NCBI RefSeq assembly: GCF_001042675.1
Contig: NZ_AP012333.1
Span: 1,736,001 to 1,800,000, forward strand
Length of the DNA stretch: 64,000 nucleotides
Origin: Parascardovia denticolens DSM 10105 = JCM 12538
Lineage (GTDB): Bacteria; Actinomycetota; Actinomycetes; Actinomycetales; Bifidobacteriaceae
Direction of reading: 5' to 3'
Positions 25,073 to 34,477 of the stretch are shown here, one piece after another. The position numbers and the translations under genes are program-made. Every line of letters starts with the position of its first letter. Positions within the stretch are counted from its first letter, which is position 1. The notes under the pieces are model-generated. The model was given only the letters and a program-made list of their open reading frames with translations, made no database searches and was not told the origin of the DNA.

Positions 25073-27265
25073 TCAGGCCTCTTCCCGCTTGACCTTTTCT
25101 CGCCCGGCTGTCTTCCGCCCGGCTGCCTTCGGCTCGAAAATCAGACCGACGAAGGCGGGCAGGACGAAGAAAAGCGGGATGGCGTACCAGGTCAGGGCGG
25201 CCGGCGAGAGGAAAAGCTGGATGACGAAGGCGGCGAGGAAGGTCCAAGCCGTCAAAGCGGCCCAGCGACGGCGGAAGAGAAGGAAAAGCCCCACCCCCAG
25301 AGGAAGGAAGACGGTATAGAGGGCCAGGGAGCGGACCGAGCTGTCCCAGGGAAGGCCGTCACCTCCTTGAGTCTGGGCGGCGACGGTGGATTCGGCTTCC
25401 TGCTCGGCCAGGCAAGTCTCTTTCATCGCCTTCTCCGACAAGGCCTTCACCGGCTGGCGTTCAAACCGCACCTGAGGGCCGGCCGCATCCAGGACGGCCT
25501 GTTCCTGCTGGTTTTCCTGCACCTCCTGCGACCTCAGCGCCCTCATGCAGACCGCGAACCCGTTCCGGCGAACGGGCTGCGAAGCGGAGTCCAGGTCCAG
25601 CCGGGCCGTCACAGTGGCGACCGCCAGGCGCCGCCACCACGGTTCACTCTCCAAGGTGAGCCTGCCCTCGGCCCGCAGGTCTTCCGTCGTCTCATAAGCG
25701 TCCAAAGGGCTATGTACTTCGCGCCCCCACTGGCTCATGTAGCTGGGGCTGAAGATGTAGCCGGAATCCATCGGGTAGCGCACTCCCCCATTGACGGACA
25801 GCCAGAGCCGCCACACATACAAGGTCGACATGAGGAAGGTCGCGGCGTTGCCCTTGTTTTTCAGGCCAATCCGGGCCGCAAGGAGGGCGAAATCCACCTT
25901 GTGATCCTCCAAGGCCTCGCTGTTGGCCGTATACATGGTCTCGTCTTCGCGATGGAGATTATACCGGTCCGCGGCCGTCGCCAGGTCCATATACCGGTTG
26001 ACTTCCGCTTTCTCCTCTTTGGTCATGGCTTCGGGCCTGGTCCGCTCCAGCCGGGCCAGGGGCTGGGTGAAGAGACCGTACAGCTCCACCGGAGACCAGG
26101 TCGTAGCCCCGGTGACCTTCTGGGACAAAGGCGCCCACAAGGCGTTGGCCAGGACCAGAGGGAGGAGGAGGGACGAGATCACGGCCAAGCCGGCCTTGCC
26201 CCCGCTATGGGAGGCGAGGGTGAGGACGGTCAGGAAGAAGCCCGAGAACAGAAGGATCTCCACCCCGGTCCGCTTGATGGCCAGGAAGAGGAAAGCCAGG
26301 ATGACGAAGGTCAGCAGGACCGGCAACCGCTTCAAGACCTTCCCTCGGGTGAGACAGGCTTCGATGAAGATCAGCGACAGAGGAGTCATGACCAATGCCC
26401 AGAGGGAGTCCTTGCTCATGGTGGGGATGGAGGCGACGATGGGATAGGAACAGGCGAAAAAAAGGGTCACCAACCACAGGAAAATCAGAGGCGCCCCTCT
26501 TTTGCGCAGATAGACTAGGACCAGGCTGCAATCAAAGGCCAGGCCGATGGCTTGGACCACGGTATAGGCGCCCAGTCCCCAGCTGACATGGCCCCAGGCT
26601 TGTCCAAGCCGCCAGAAAAGGCCAAAGATGAAGGTTCCCATCAGGGGGTGACGGGTGTAATACCCGCGGACTCCTTGGGATTGGAAGAACTGGGCCAAGG
26701 TATCATCCCGCAGGACGCCCGGCCAGGTCAGGCAGATATAGGGGATCCAGGCGAGGAGGATGAGAAGGAAGAAAATCCAGCCGTATTTCTTGAAGGCGGA
26801 GAAAAATCCCATGACCGGGCTGGGGCCGAATACTCGGTTGCGCCACGGTCGATCGTTCTTCGGCTGGCTGCGGCGGGAGACCCTTTCGGCCCAAGCGAAG
26901 ACCAGGCCGGACAAGAGGAAAGCCACCAGACCGGAGATCAGGCCGGTCCGCAAAAGGGCGTGGAGGCGTTCGTGGGTGTGCGGCAGGCCGGCGACGTTGT
27001 CGTCCAAACGCAGGCTGACGATCACCGTCCCTGCGACGATCAGGCCGGTGAAGGCGGCCGCAAGAATCAGGCTGATCACGCCGGCTGGGCCAAGCAGACG
27101 GTCCCCCTGCAGTTGGTCGGGCGTGCCGGTGGAGGCAGGCGGATTCACCATGCCGGCGGCGGGAGAGGTAGATGCGGCGGGAGAGGCGGCGGCATCGTTC
27201 AATGCGGCCGCCATGGCGAGTCCACTCTCGCCGTGGGGATTTATACTGTTGCTTTTACTTTTCAT
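25073..27265 (-). CDS. Large polytopic membrane protein, DUF6020-like
   Basis: 730-aa membrane protein with about 12 to 14 helices. Between the first helices is the conserved-looking WIPYICLTWPGVLRDDTLAQ, followed by YYTRHPLMGTFIFGLFWRLGQ (about 215-235), with charged DD, which recalls GT-C-type glycan enzymes. A large extracytoplasmic region (about 390-650) precedes the last helices. I set the start at the ATG at 27265, overlapping the preceding GT gene's stop by 11 bp. Bifidobacterial relatives are filed as DUF6020. It sits at the end of the Wzm-Wzt-GT operon, so it may transfer or polymerise the glycan on the outer face (inference). Confidence 0.65.
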   Translation of the reverse strand: MKSKSNSINPHGESGLAMAAALNDAAASPAASTSPAAGMVNPPASTGTPDQLQGDRLLGPAGVISLILAAAFTGLIVAGTVIVSLRLDDNVAGLPHTHERLHALLRTGLISGLVAFLLSGLVFAWAERVSRRSQPKNDRPWRNRVFGPSPVMGFFSAFKKYGWIFFLLILLAWIPYICLTWPGVLRDDTLAQFFQSQGVRGYYTRHPLMGTFIFGLFWRLGQAWGHVSWGLGAYTVVQAIGLAFDCSLVLVYLRKRGAPLIFLWLVTLFFACSYPIVASIPTMSKDSLWALVMTPLSLIFIEACLTRGKVLKRLPVLLTFVILAFLFLAIKRTGVEILLFSGFFLTVLTLASHSGGKAGLAVISSLLLPLVLANALWAPLSQKVTGATTWSPVELYGLFTQPLARLERTRPEAMTKEEKAEVNRYMDLATAADRYNLHREDETMYTANSEALEDHKVDFALLAARIGLKNKGNAATFLMSTLYVWRLWLSVNGGVRYPMDSGYIFSPSYMSQWGREVHSPLDAYETTEDLRAEGRLTLESEPWWRRLAVATVTARLDLDSASQPVRRNGFAVCMRALRSQEVQENQQEQAVLDAAGPQVRFERQPVKALSEKAMKETCLAEQEAESTVAAQTQGGDGLPWDSSVRSLALYTVFLPLGVGLFLLFRRRWAALTAWTFLAAFVIQLFLSPAALTWYAIPLFFVLPAFVGLIFEPKAAGRKTAGREKVKREEA

Positions 27266-29375
27266 CGACAGCGGGGTTCTCTTGGAAAATCCGTTCCCAG
27301 ACCTGGAAGGAGGCCATATCGTAGTCGGCATACCAGCGGGCCAGGTCTTTCCATTTCCTGATGATGGCGCAAGTCAGACGGGCGTTCTTGGTCATGATCC
27401 GACGGGCCAGGCGGTCATCGCGGCGCAGCCAGACCCGGCCATTGCCATCGGGGGTGGTCACCAAGGCGGAATCGACCCCCTGCATGGCGATTCCCATCCA
27501 GGAAGCATCTTGGGCGGGGATAGACAAGGCCGGTCGCTCCTCATCCCTCCCTTGGGCCCGCGAGCCCAGGGCCATCCGCCCCAGGTAGCGGACCACGGCT
27601 TTGAGGTAGTCTTTCATGGTCAGCTGTTGGCGGCGGACTCCCCGATCGGCCAGGTCTTGCTCGGCTTCGGGGAAGGCCTCCGGATCGGTCGACGCTTGAG
27701 CGTCGGCGAAACGGGACCTTTCCTGACGGATCTGGGCCAGCTTGGTCGGAAGGGTCGCGACGATGTGTTCGGGCCCCCGCAGGATGTCCGCCAGGCCCAA
27801 GGTGTGCAGCCGCATGGCCGAGTAGAGGAAACGCAGGCCCACACTGGTATCCCACCGGAGGTTGACCATGGCCATGTCCACAGGCTTGTCGGGGGAGATC
27901 AGCAGGGCGGCGAGCCAACGATTGCGCTGGATGTAATATTCATCCCATCCCCGGGTGGGGTCTTTGTCATGCCAAGCCTGATGCCAGACGGCCACCCCGG
28001 GCAGACAAACGGTGGGATAGCCGTGCCGGCGGGCCCGCATGCAGAATTCGACGTCATCGAATTTCAGGAAGAAAGGCTGGGAAAGGCCGATCTCCTTGAT
28101 GATGGAAACGGGGATCAGACACATCCACCAGCCGTTGTAGTCACTGTCGACACGCTGATGTCTTTCAGGCGTGTCGCGCAAAGTGCGGACCGCGAAATCG
28201 AAGTTGTAATCCAGTCCGAGGGAGGGGGCGTTCCAGATCGTCCGCGGGTTCAGGCGCTCGCCCTGGGTATAGAGGGTGGTCCGGTTATCCAGATGAAACA
28301 TGGCCCCGCCCGTCAACAGGGGTTTGATGGCGTAATCCTCGAACTGCACGGCCCGCAGGATGGATTCGGGCTCGCTGATGGCGTCGTCGTCAAGGATGAG
28401 GACGTAATCGCTGCGACCAGCCTTGACCGTCTCGTACATGCCGCGGGAGAAGCCCCCCGACCCTCCCAGGTTCCCCTGACGCAGGTAGACCAGGCTCTCG
28501 CCCAAGTCCGCACTCACGGAGGCGAAATCCTCCTGGTCGCGGACCAGATCGGTCCCTTGGTCCACGCAGTAGATGGCGTCAAGCCGCTGGCGCAAGGCCT
28601 CAGCTCCGGCCAAGGTCTTCAGCTGCCGCATGCAGTAAGGGGCCCGGTTGAAAGTGGTGATGGCGATGGAGAAGGTGGTCTCATGATGGGCGGCTATCGC
28701 CTGGGTCCGATCACTGGCCGGAACGGACCACGACGCGCCGGACACGCGAAGTCCCAGACCGGATGCGGGCTCCTCCCCCACTTCCTGACCGGCGGCGATT
28801 TCGGCCTTGGTAACTTTGCCTTCCGCAGCTACTTCACCTTCCGCTTCGGCGTCGAACCAGAAATACCCTCCGTCCACGAGGCCGGTCATGGGGATATCCA
28901 CGCGAACCGCTTTGCGGCCGTCGCAAACGATGCCATCGGACACCTGATAAATCAGACCCCGGCCGGTGGACCGGAAAAGCCGCAGGCAGCCCCGGCCGCT
29001 GACTTCCGCCTGGAAACGGACGGTCTCCACCCGGGTCCACCGCCTCCAATAAGCGGCCGGGAAGGCGTTGAAGAAAGTGCAGAAAGAGGTATGCCCCCCG
29101 GGCAGGATCCGGACGCTGGTCCGATCCAAAACGCGGAAGGAGTCGCAGGTGACGCAGGAGCTTCCGGCCGATCTGACCATGTCCTGGAAGGTCCCCCGAT
29201 CCATGGAGGAGAGGCCGGCCCGGGGCAGGACGGCCGAGACCGCCACCGCCGCTTCGTGCAGGCGGGGGCGGGTCCAATCGATGGCGTACAAGGGCAGGGT
29301 CTGCTCGGCGTCTTCCAAGGGAAAGACCACCCGGCAGACGGTCTCCCATTGATCGGATGTTTCAGCGGTCATCAT
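27255..29375 (-). CDS. GlfT2-like glycosyltransferase (GT2)
   Basis: 706-aa enzyme with three parts: an N-terminal beta-rich domain (about 1-230), a GT-A domain, and a helical C-terminal domain. The GT-A part contains TFNRAPYCMRQL, the acceptor loop NLGGSGGFSRGM, the metal site LILDDDA and a second acidic site FLKFDDVEFCMR with WHQ histidine. This architecture is that of galactofuranosyltransferase GlfT2 of mycobacteria, which uses UDP-galactofuranose. The start follows the upstream stop by one base (TGAAATG). Actual sugar is unproven. Confidence 0.82.
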   Translation of the reverse strand: MMTAETSDQWETVCRVVFPLEDAEQTLPLYAIDWTRPRLHEAAVAVSAVLPRAGLSSMDRGTFQDMVRSAGSSCVTCDSFRVLDRTSVRILPGGHTSFCTFFNAFPAAYWRRWTRVETVRFQAEVSGRGCLRLFRSTGRGLIYQVSDGIVCDGRKAVRVDIPMTGLVDGGYFWFDAEAEGEVAAEGKVTKAEIAAGQEVGEEPASGLGLRVSGASWSVPASDRTQAIAAHHETTFSIAITTFNRAPYCMRQLKTLAGAEALRQRLDAIYCVDQGTDLVRDQEDFASVSADLGESLVYLRQGNLGGSGGFSRGMYETVKAGRSDYVLILDDDAISEPESILRAVQFEDYAIKPLLTGGAMFHLDNRTTLYTQGERLNPRTIWNAPSLGLDYNFDFAVRTLRDTPERHQRVDSDYNGWWMCLIPVSIIKEIGLSQPFFLKFDDVEFCMRARRHGYPTVCLPGVAVWHQAWHDKDPTRGWDEYYIQRNRWLAALLISPDKPVDMAMVNLRWDTSVGLRFLYSAMRLHTLGLADILRGPEHIVATLPTKLAQIRQERSRFADAQASTDPEAFPEAEQDLADRGVRRQQLTMKDYLKAVVRYLGRMALGSRAQGRDEERPALSIPAQDASWMGIAMQGVDSALVTTPDGNGRVWLRRDDRLARRIMTKNARLTCAIIRKWKDLARWYADYDMASFQVWERIFQENPAVDEK

Positions 29376-29376
29376 T

Positions 29377-30474
29377 TCACCGTCCTGAGAAATTCTGAGG
29401 GAAATCCTGGGGGAAGTCCGGATCCGCCAGAGGGCTGGGCATCGGCTGCCAGTTCTTGTCACGCAAAATCCTGTGTTCGGCCCGCCACCCTTTGCAGATT
29501 TCGACGAGGCCGGAACGGATGCTTTTGCGATCCACCGTCACAAGGCGGATGATCTCTTTGATGAAGGTGATCAGGTTCCCCAGGGCGAAGCCGAAGGGGT
29601 AGTAATCGCCGTACGCCATGTAGTACCGGGCCAGGAAGCCCCGGTTGCGCATGAGGTAGTAGCGCTTCACGTCCGACATGGAGTTGATCTGCGGCAGGCC
29701 GGCGATCTCCAGGTTGGCCATCTCCCGGGTCCGGCGCAGGACCTTGTCCTCGATGATGATCGGCCGGGTCACCGTGCTCGCCAGATAGCCGTAATTGGCG
29801 TCATCCCAAGCGATGAAGAAGCGGGGGTCGGGGAAGCCGATCTTGTCGACCACGGTCCGCTTGAAAAGCCCCCCCTCGAAACACATGGAGTTCATGCGGT
29901 GGAAGCGGGCGGGGCCGAAAGCGGGCGGGGAGAAGGGGTTGGGCACCCCCAAGAAGGTGATCGTCTGGTACTGCCAGTAGAAGTCGCCCCCGTCGAAGTC
30001 GTAACGGCCGCCTTGGATGGCTTCGTATTTGCCCATCCAGGGATCGAGTTTCTCCAAGGATTCCGGCAAGGCGGCCACATCGTCGTCCATGAGCCAGAAC
30101 CATTCGGCCCCCCGCCGATAGGCCTCTTTGGTACCGGAATAGAAGCCGCCGGCCCCGCCGGTGTTGGCGGTCAAAGGCAGGTAGACCACATGGTCACTGC
30201 CTCCTTTGGCATCCACCGAGTCCGGGTCTTCCGGACGGCGGACGGCGGCCAGGTCGGCTTCCAGCCGCTGACAGATTCCTTTGGTCTCAGGCGAATTCTC
30301 GTTGTCCACGACCACGATCCGCCAAGGTTTGACGGTCAGGTGGACGATGGAGTCGAAGAGCTCCTGCAGGAGGCCCTGGCGCTTGAAAGTGACGATGACC
30401 ATGGCCAGTTTGCCGTTGTTCTTGGCGACGGTCTTGTCATCGTCCTTACCGTTGGTCTTGCCTTGCTCAGTCAT
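29377..30474 (-). CDS. GT2 glycosyltransferase, GlfT1/rhamnosyltransferase-like
   Basis: 365-aa GT-A enzyme. Nucleotide-binding start AMVIVTFKRQGLLQELFDS, the NTGGAGGFYSG loop, the metal-binding WLMDDDVA, then FIAWDDANYGY. No membrane helix. I use the ATG at 30474, overlapping the Wzt stop by 8 bp and preceded by GAGGTGG. The in-operon order Wzm-Wzt-GT-GlfT2-like resembles mycobacterial galactan export and synthesis genes, so it may start a galactofuran-type chain (inference). Confidence 0.82.
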   Translation of the reverse strand: MTEQGKTNGKDDDKTVAKNNGKLAMVIVTFKRQGLLQELFDSIVHLTVKPWRIVVVDNENSPETKGICQRLEADLAAVRRPEDPDSVDAKGGSDHVVYLPLTANTGGAGGFYSGTKEAYRRGAEWFWLMDDDVAALPESLEKLDPWMGKYEAIQGGRYDFDGGDFYWQYQTITFLGVPNPFSPPAFGPARFHRMNSMCFEGGLFKRTVVDKIGFPDPRFFIAWDDANYGYLASTVTRPIIIEDKVLRRTREMANLEIAGLPQINSMSDVKRYYLMRNRGFLARYYMAYGDYYPFGFALGNLITFIKEIIRLVTVDRKSIRSGLVEICKGWRAEHRILRDKNWQPMPSPLADPDFPQDFPQNFSGR

Positions 30475-31900
30475 CAGCCACCTCATCTGCCGACCCTTGG
30501 GATAGGCTCATCGCCGCCTCTCCCTTGGCCGTCCCTTTCTCTGCCTCTTCGGCTGTCGCTTTGGCGGTCGCCTTCGGCTTCTCCTTCACCCTCTCCACAG
30601 CCGTGGGGTCAAGCGGCGAAATCATCAGCCCCCGGTCGCTGATCAGGGCGTAATCCCGGTTGCGCTCATCCCTGACGACGAAGTCCAAAGCGTTGTCGTC
30701 AATGGCGACGGCCACGAATTCGGCCCCTCCTGCGGATTGGGGGTTGGCCTTCCACAAGGATGTGATCAGGCGGAAATCCCCGTTGTTGAAAATGTCGAGC
30801 GGGAACTCGAAGTCCACGGTCTGGTGGCCGTGATGGAGCATCTTGAGCATCTTGTTGCCTGTGTCGTAGGTGATGCCGCCCCGGCGGATGTCGTGCAAGG
30901 CGATGGCCAGGTAGAAGTCGCCCGGTTCGTCGAACTGGTATTCCACCTGGAAGTGGAAGGTGTCGGAACTCTTGCAGATCAAGGGGGAAACGGCCGTGGT
31001 CCTCAAAATCGGCACCCGTTCGTTCAGGCCGTTGGGATATCCGCCGGCCTCTTCCTGCCGTTTCTCGGCCTCCTTCTTCTCCGCCTCGAGATTGGCCAGA
31101 GTGTACTGTTTGGAGACGGCCTCCGGATCGCCGATGGCCTTGACCTTCCCGTCGGAGATCATCATGGCCCGGGAGCAATAGCGGGTGACGGACGACATGT
31201 CGTGGGTCACCAGGATGACCGTCTTGGTGGGATCCTTCTTGATCTCAGTGAAGAAGTCGGCGCATTTGCGTTGGAAAGCCTCGTCCCCCACGGCCAGGAC
31301 CTCGTCCAGGACCAGGATGTCCCCCTGGGCCTTGATGGCCACCGAGAAGGCCAGCCGGACCTGCATGCCGGAGGAATAGTTCTTCAGCTTCTGGTCCATG
31401 AAGTCTTCCAGCTCGGCGAAGGAGACGATGTCGTCATACATGGCGTCCACTTCTTCGCGGGAGAAGCCCAGCAAGGCCCCGTTCAGGTAGACGTTCTCGC
31501 GCCCGGTCAGCTCCGGGTTGAAGCCCACGCCCAGCTCAATGAAGGGGACCAGTTTGCCTTTGACCGACACCGTGCCCTGTTCCGGGTAGTAAATCTGGGA
31601 GATGATCTTGAGCAGGGTTGATTTTCCGCCGCCGTTACGGCCGACGATCCCGAAGAACTCCCCCTGATGGACCTGGAAGGTGATGTCTTTGAGGACATGC
31701 TGCTTGGTGTAGCCTTTGATGCCCCGGGTCCAGTTGACGAAGGCCTGTTTGAGGCCGGTCGCCTGCTCGGTCGGCAGCTTGAAATACTTGGAGACATGCT
31801 CCACATCCAAGACGACCGGTGCCTTGCTGAAGTCGGTCTTCACCGTGGAATCGCCACGGCCCTGATCCATGGAGTCGGTCATTTCAATCTTGGAAGTCAT
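30467..31900 (-). CDS. wzt: Polysaccharide ABC exporter ATPase with Wzt-type tail
   Basis: 477 aa. Residues 25-270 form a TagH/Wzt-type ATPase: Walker A GRNGGGKST, signature NYSSGMQVRLAFS and Walker B ILVLDEVLAVGD, with the His-loop LVTHDMSS. Residues about 300-430 form a beta-rich extension like the Wzt carbohydrate-binding domain (FHFQVEYQFDEPGDFYLAI). The tail (about 440-477) is Lys/Ala/Glu-rich. It overlaps the permease gene by 1 bp (TAATG). It powers export of an undecaprenyl-linked polysaccharide with Wzm. Confidence 0.9.
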   Translation of the reverse strand: MTSKIEMTDSMDQGRGDSTVKTDFSKAPVVLDVEHVSKYFKLPTEQATGLKQAFVNWTRGIKGYTKQHVLKDITFQVHQGEFFGIVGRNGGGKSTLLKIISQIYYPEQGTVSVKGKLVPFIELGVGFNPELTGRENVYLNGALLGFSREEVDAMYDDIVSFAELEDFMDQKLKNYSSGMQVRLAFSVAIKAQGDILVLDEVLAVGDEAFQRKCADFFTEIKKDPTKTVILVTHDMSSVTRYCSRAMMISDGKVKAIGDPEAVSKQYTLANLEAEKKEAEKRQEEAGGYPNGLNERVPILRTTAVSPLICKSSDTFHFQVEYQFDEPGDFYLAIALHDIRRGGITYDTGNKMLKMLHHGHQTVDFEFPLDIFNNGDFRLITSLWKANPQSAGGAEFVAVAIDDNALDFVVRDERNRDYALISDRGLMISPLDPTAVERVKEKPKATAKATAEEAEKGTAKGEAAMSLSQGSADEVADD

Positions 31901-32757
31901 TACATCACCTCGGCGAAACGCTTACTGTTACGGCGGAAAAGCCAAATGGCAAACCATAGGATGAGAAGGGTGAAAACGATGGGGAAAAGCTTGGCGCACC
32001 AACCCAAAGCCGTGTCGTGGTAGAGGGTCCAGACCGTCGGCTGGGTCGCCGGGGCGATGAGATTATGACGGATGTCTTGGATGGCCTGGGCGATAGGGTT
32101 GAGCAGCTCCAAACGGCCGAGGACGGAGATGACCCCGCCGCGGTCCAGGACGAAGGACAGGGGGTAGATGATGGGCATCCCGTAGAAAATCACTTGGGAA
32201 AGCACTTCCCAGATGTGGGAGATGTCGCGGAAGTAGGCGTACATGGTGGCCATGATCATGGTCAGGGCCAGGGTGATGGCGTACAGCTCGATGATGTTGA
32301 TCGGCAGGAACAGGGCCCACCAGGTGAAATGGACCCGGGAGATGATGGCGAAGACCATGACCACCACCAGGTTGATCCCATACGAAATCAAGGCTCCGAC
32401 GGTGGCGGAGACCACGACGATGTAGTTGGGGAAGTGGATCTTGCGTAGGAGGTCGCCGCGGTCGACGATGGACCGCAGGCCAGAATTGGTTGATTCCTGG
32501 ACGAACTGCCAAGAGCAGGTCCCCAGCAGAAGGACCACGGGATAGGTGGGGGTGCCATCGGTCATCCGCAGGAAGCGGGCGAAAACGATGTACATGACTA
32601 CGAAAAGCATGAGCGGTTTGAGGACCGACCAGAGGATGCCGAGAAAGGATCCCTGGTAGCGCAGTTTGAAGTCCGTCTTGACCAAGCCTTTGAGCACGGT
32701 CCAAGCGTAGCCGTAGCGCGACTTGAGTTTAGATTCGTCAGTGTCCACTTGTTTCAC
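31900..32757 (-). CDS. wzm: Polysaccharide ABC exporter permease
   Basis: 285-aa ABC-2 permease with six helices. The amphipathic start FKLRYQGSFLGILWSVLKPL is the family signature, and YPLSFV and LNPIAQAIQDIRHN also match Wzm/TagG proteins. First gene of the five-gene minus-strand operon ending at 25073. Confidence 0.9.
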   Translation of the reverse strand: MKQVDTDESKLKSRYGYAWTVLKGLVKTDFKLRYQGSFLGILWSVLKPLMLFVVMYIVFARFLRMTDGTPTYPVVLLLGTCSWQFVQESTNSGLRSIVDRGDLLRKIHFPNYIVVVSATVGALISYGINLVVVMVFAIISRVHFTWWALFLPINIIELYAITLALTMIMATMYAYFRDISHIWEVLSQVIFYGMPIIYPLSFVLDRGGVISVLGRLELLNPIAQAIQDIRHNLIAPATQPTVWTLYHDTALGWCAKLFPIVFTLLILWFAIWLFRRNSKRFAEVM

Positions 32758-33000
32758 CCTGCCATTCTATCAAGCGCGCTTACAAGGGCCGGGGAAATCG
32801 ACGATTTCCCAAGTCTCTGCACAGGAACACAGCGCCCGAGGGGCTTCGGCGGCCAAGACCCCCACTATACTGAAGATAGACAGGCCCGGATAAGGCACAA
32901 CAAACCGCGATAGGCCCCAACAGGCCGTGACAGGTCTCGACAAGATCTCAACAGGCCGACCGAAAGAAATCGAAAACCACCGTCCCAGCAAGGAAGCTTC

Positions 33001-34224
33001 ATGTCCCATCGTTCTCCAGCCGATTCCCCATCAGACCCTTCTTCCCCGTCGAAGAACCATCCTCGGAACCTCCTGCGCTCGCTCAAACGTTTCCTTCCGG
33101 TCTCCTCCCGCTCCTTCCACGGGTACGAAGGCGAATTCCGCGATAAATTCGACCAAACCATGCGGGCCGTAAGCGACCAGACCGGCATGATCCGCGACCT
33201 GCAGCGCCGCCTAGACGAGTCCCAGGCTCAGGTGAGGGACCTGCAGGGTCAGGTGGCGCAGACCCGCGACCGGCTGGGCGACCTCCAGGAAAAGCATGAT
33301 TACGAGGAAGACCGGCAGATGATGCTTTTCTGGTCTCTCTGGCGTGAACCGGGGGAATCGGAGGAAGAGGCGAAACTCCGCTTCTTCCGCGGTCTGCCCC
33401 AAGCGACCGGCGTCGACCGTCTTTACCAGCGGGCGGAAATCAAACTCTTCAAAACCTTCATCGACATCTGCGAGGAAAACCACATTCTCTACTGGGCCAT
33501 CGCCGGAACTCTTCTGGGCGCCTATCGCCACGGGGACATGATTCCGTGGGACGACGACATCGACGTCCTCATCCCCCGGGACGAATTGAAGCGCCTGATG
33601 ACCATCATCAGCGAAGACCCGCGCTACAAGAACGACTACCGCATCACCGAGCTTTGGGACTGGTTCGTGATCTGCCGCCAGATCCGCTTCCGGCTCCAGG
33701 ACGACGACAATCCCATTTTCGTGGACCTTTTCCCGCTGGATTGGTCCTCCGGCGACGCGACCGCCGATTACAACACCAATCAGGACATCCGCCACCGGTT
33801 CTATGACGCCTGTCGGGCCACCTTCGCCGGAACCGAGTGGGAACGGCGGCCCTACCTGCCCGTCAGCGACCCCTTCGCCAGCCAGATGGATCGGCTTTTC
33901 GACCGCTTTTACCAGCAGTCGGTCAGCGCCTCCCACATCATTCCCAGCCGGGATGGGGCCACCGGCCTGCTGAACAGCATGGAGAACCTGGACGAACGGC
34001 ATCCCAGCGGCCCCTACCCCATCGCCGACTGGCTCCCCACAACGACCATGACTTTCGCCGGTTTCCCCATGGCCGTCAACCCTGGCTGGCGCACGTATCT
34101 GACCAACATGTACGGCGACTACCTGGCCATTCCGCGGGATATCCATTCCCATAACCACGTGGACAAGAGCCTGGTTTACTCGGATAAGACGATCCGCATC
34201 CTCAAGGACTATGTGGGCGACTGA
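33001..34224 (+). CDS. LicD-family phosphotransferase with coiled coil
   Basis: 407 aa. The N-terminal 45 residues are Ser/Pro/basic, a coiled coil follows (about 50-105; IRDLQRRLDESQAQVRDLQG), then a LicD domain. Its key motif is AGTLLGAYRHGDMIPWDDDI (about 167-186), which has the Asp triad used for metal and nucleotide binding. LicD proteins transfer phosphocholine or similar phospho-groups onto teichoic acids or glycans. AAGGAAG precedes the ATG. It is divergent from the Wzm-Wzt operon. The transferred group is not known. Confidence 0.85.
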   Translation: MSHRSPADSPSDPSSPSKNHPRNLLRSLKRFLPVSSRSFHGYEGEFRDKFDQTMRAVSDQTGMIRDLQRRLDESQAQVRDLQGQVAQTRDRLGDLQEKHDYEEDRQMMLFWSLWREPGESEEEAKLRFFRGLPQATGVDRLYQRAEIKLFKTFIDICEENHILYWAIAGTLLGAYRHGDMIPWDDDIDVLIPRDELKRLMTIISEDPRYKNDYRITELWDWFVICRQIRFRLQDDDNPIFVDLFPLDWSSGDATADYNTNQDIRHRFYDACRATFAGTEWERRPYLPVSDPFASQMDRLFDRFYQQSVSASHIIPSRDGATGLLNSMENLDERHPSGPYPIADWLPTTTMTFAGFPMAVNPGWRTYLTNMYGDYLAIPRDIHSHNHVDKSLVYSDKTIRILKDYVGD

Positions 34225-34228
34225 TTAA

Positions 34229-34260
34229 GAGCCACCTGCCTCTTTCTTTGGCTCCTTTTT
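34229..34260 (+). terminator. Probable terminator of licD
   Basis: Stem GAGCCA (34229-34234) / TGGCTC (34249-34254) followed by CTTTTT, 5 bp after the stop codon. Short stem, so moderate support. Confidence 0.5.
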
Positions 34261-34313
34261 CGACTTTTAGAGTCTCTTCGCGCCTCTTTGGCGGTCTGTT
34301 GGCGGGTCCGTTT

Positions 34314-34387
34314 GTGTACTAACTCAAAGTTCAAAAAAAGACCCCGCCATTTAAGCCCTTCATTTTTTGTACATTGAGTTAGTCCAC
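34314..34387. repeat. 74-bp palindromic repeat element, copy 2
   Basis: 14-bp inverted ends, one mismatch: GTGTACTAACTCAA (34314-34327) and TTGAGTTAGTCCAC (34374-34387). Inside is a second dyad CAAAAAA / TTTTTTG. It aligns by eye with the repeat at 24451-24532 across the central TTAAGCC, the GTAC and the right end. Confidence 0.7.
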
Positions 34388-34477
34388 AGCCGTGGCAGAA
34401 GACGGAGTGACAGACGCGGGCCGGGACCCACGGCGAAAGCGATTGCCCCGAACCGCGCGGACGGCTAGACTGAAATC

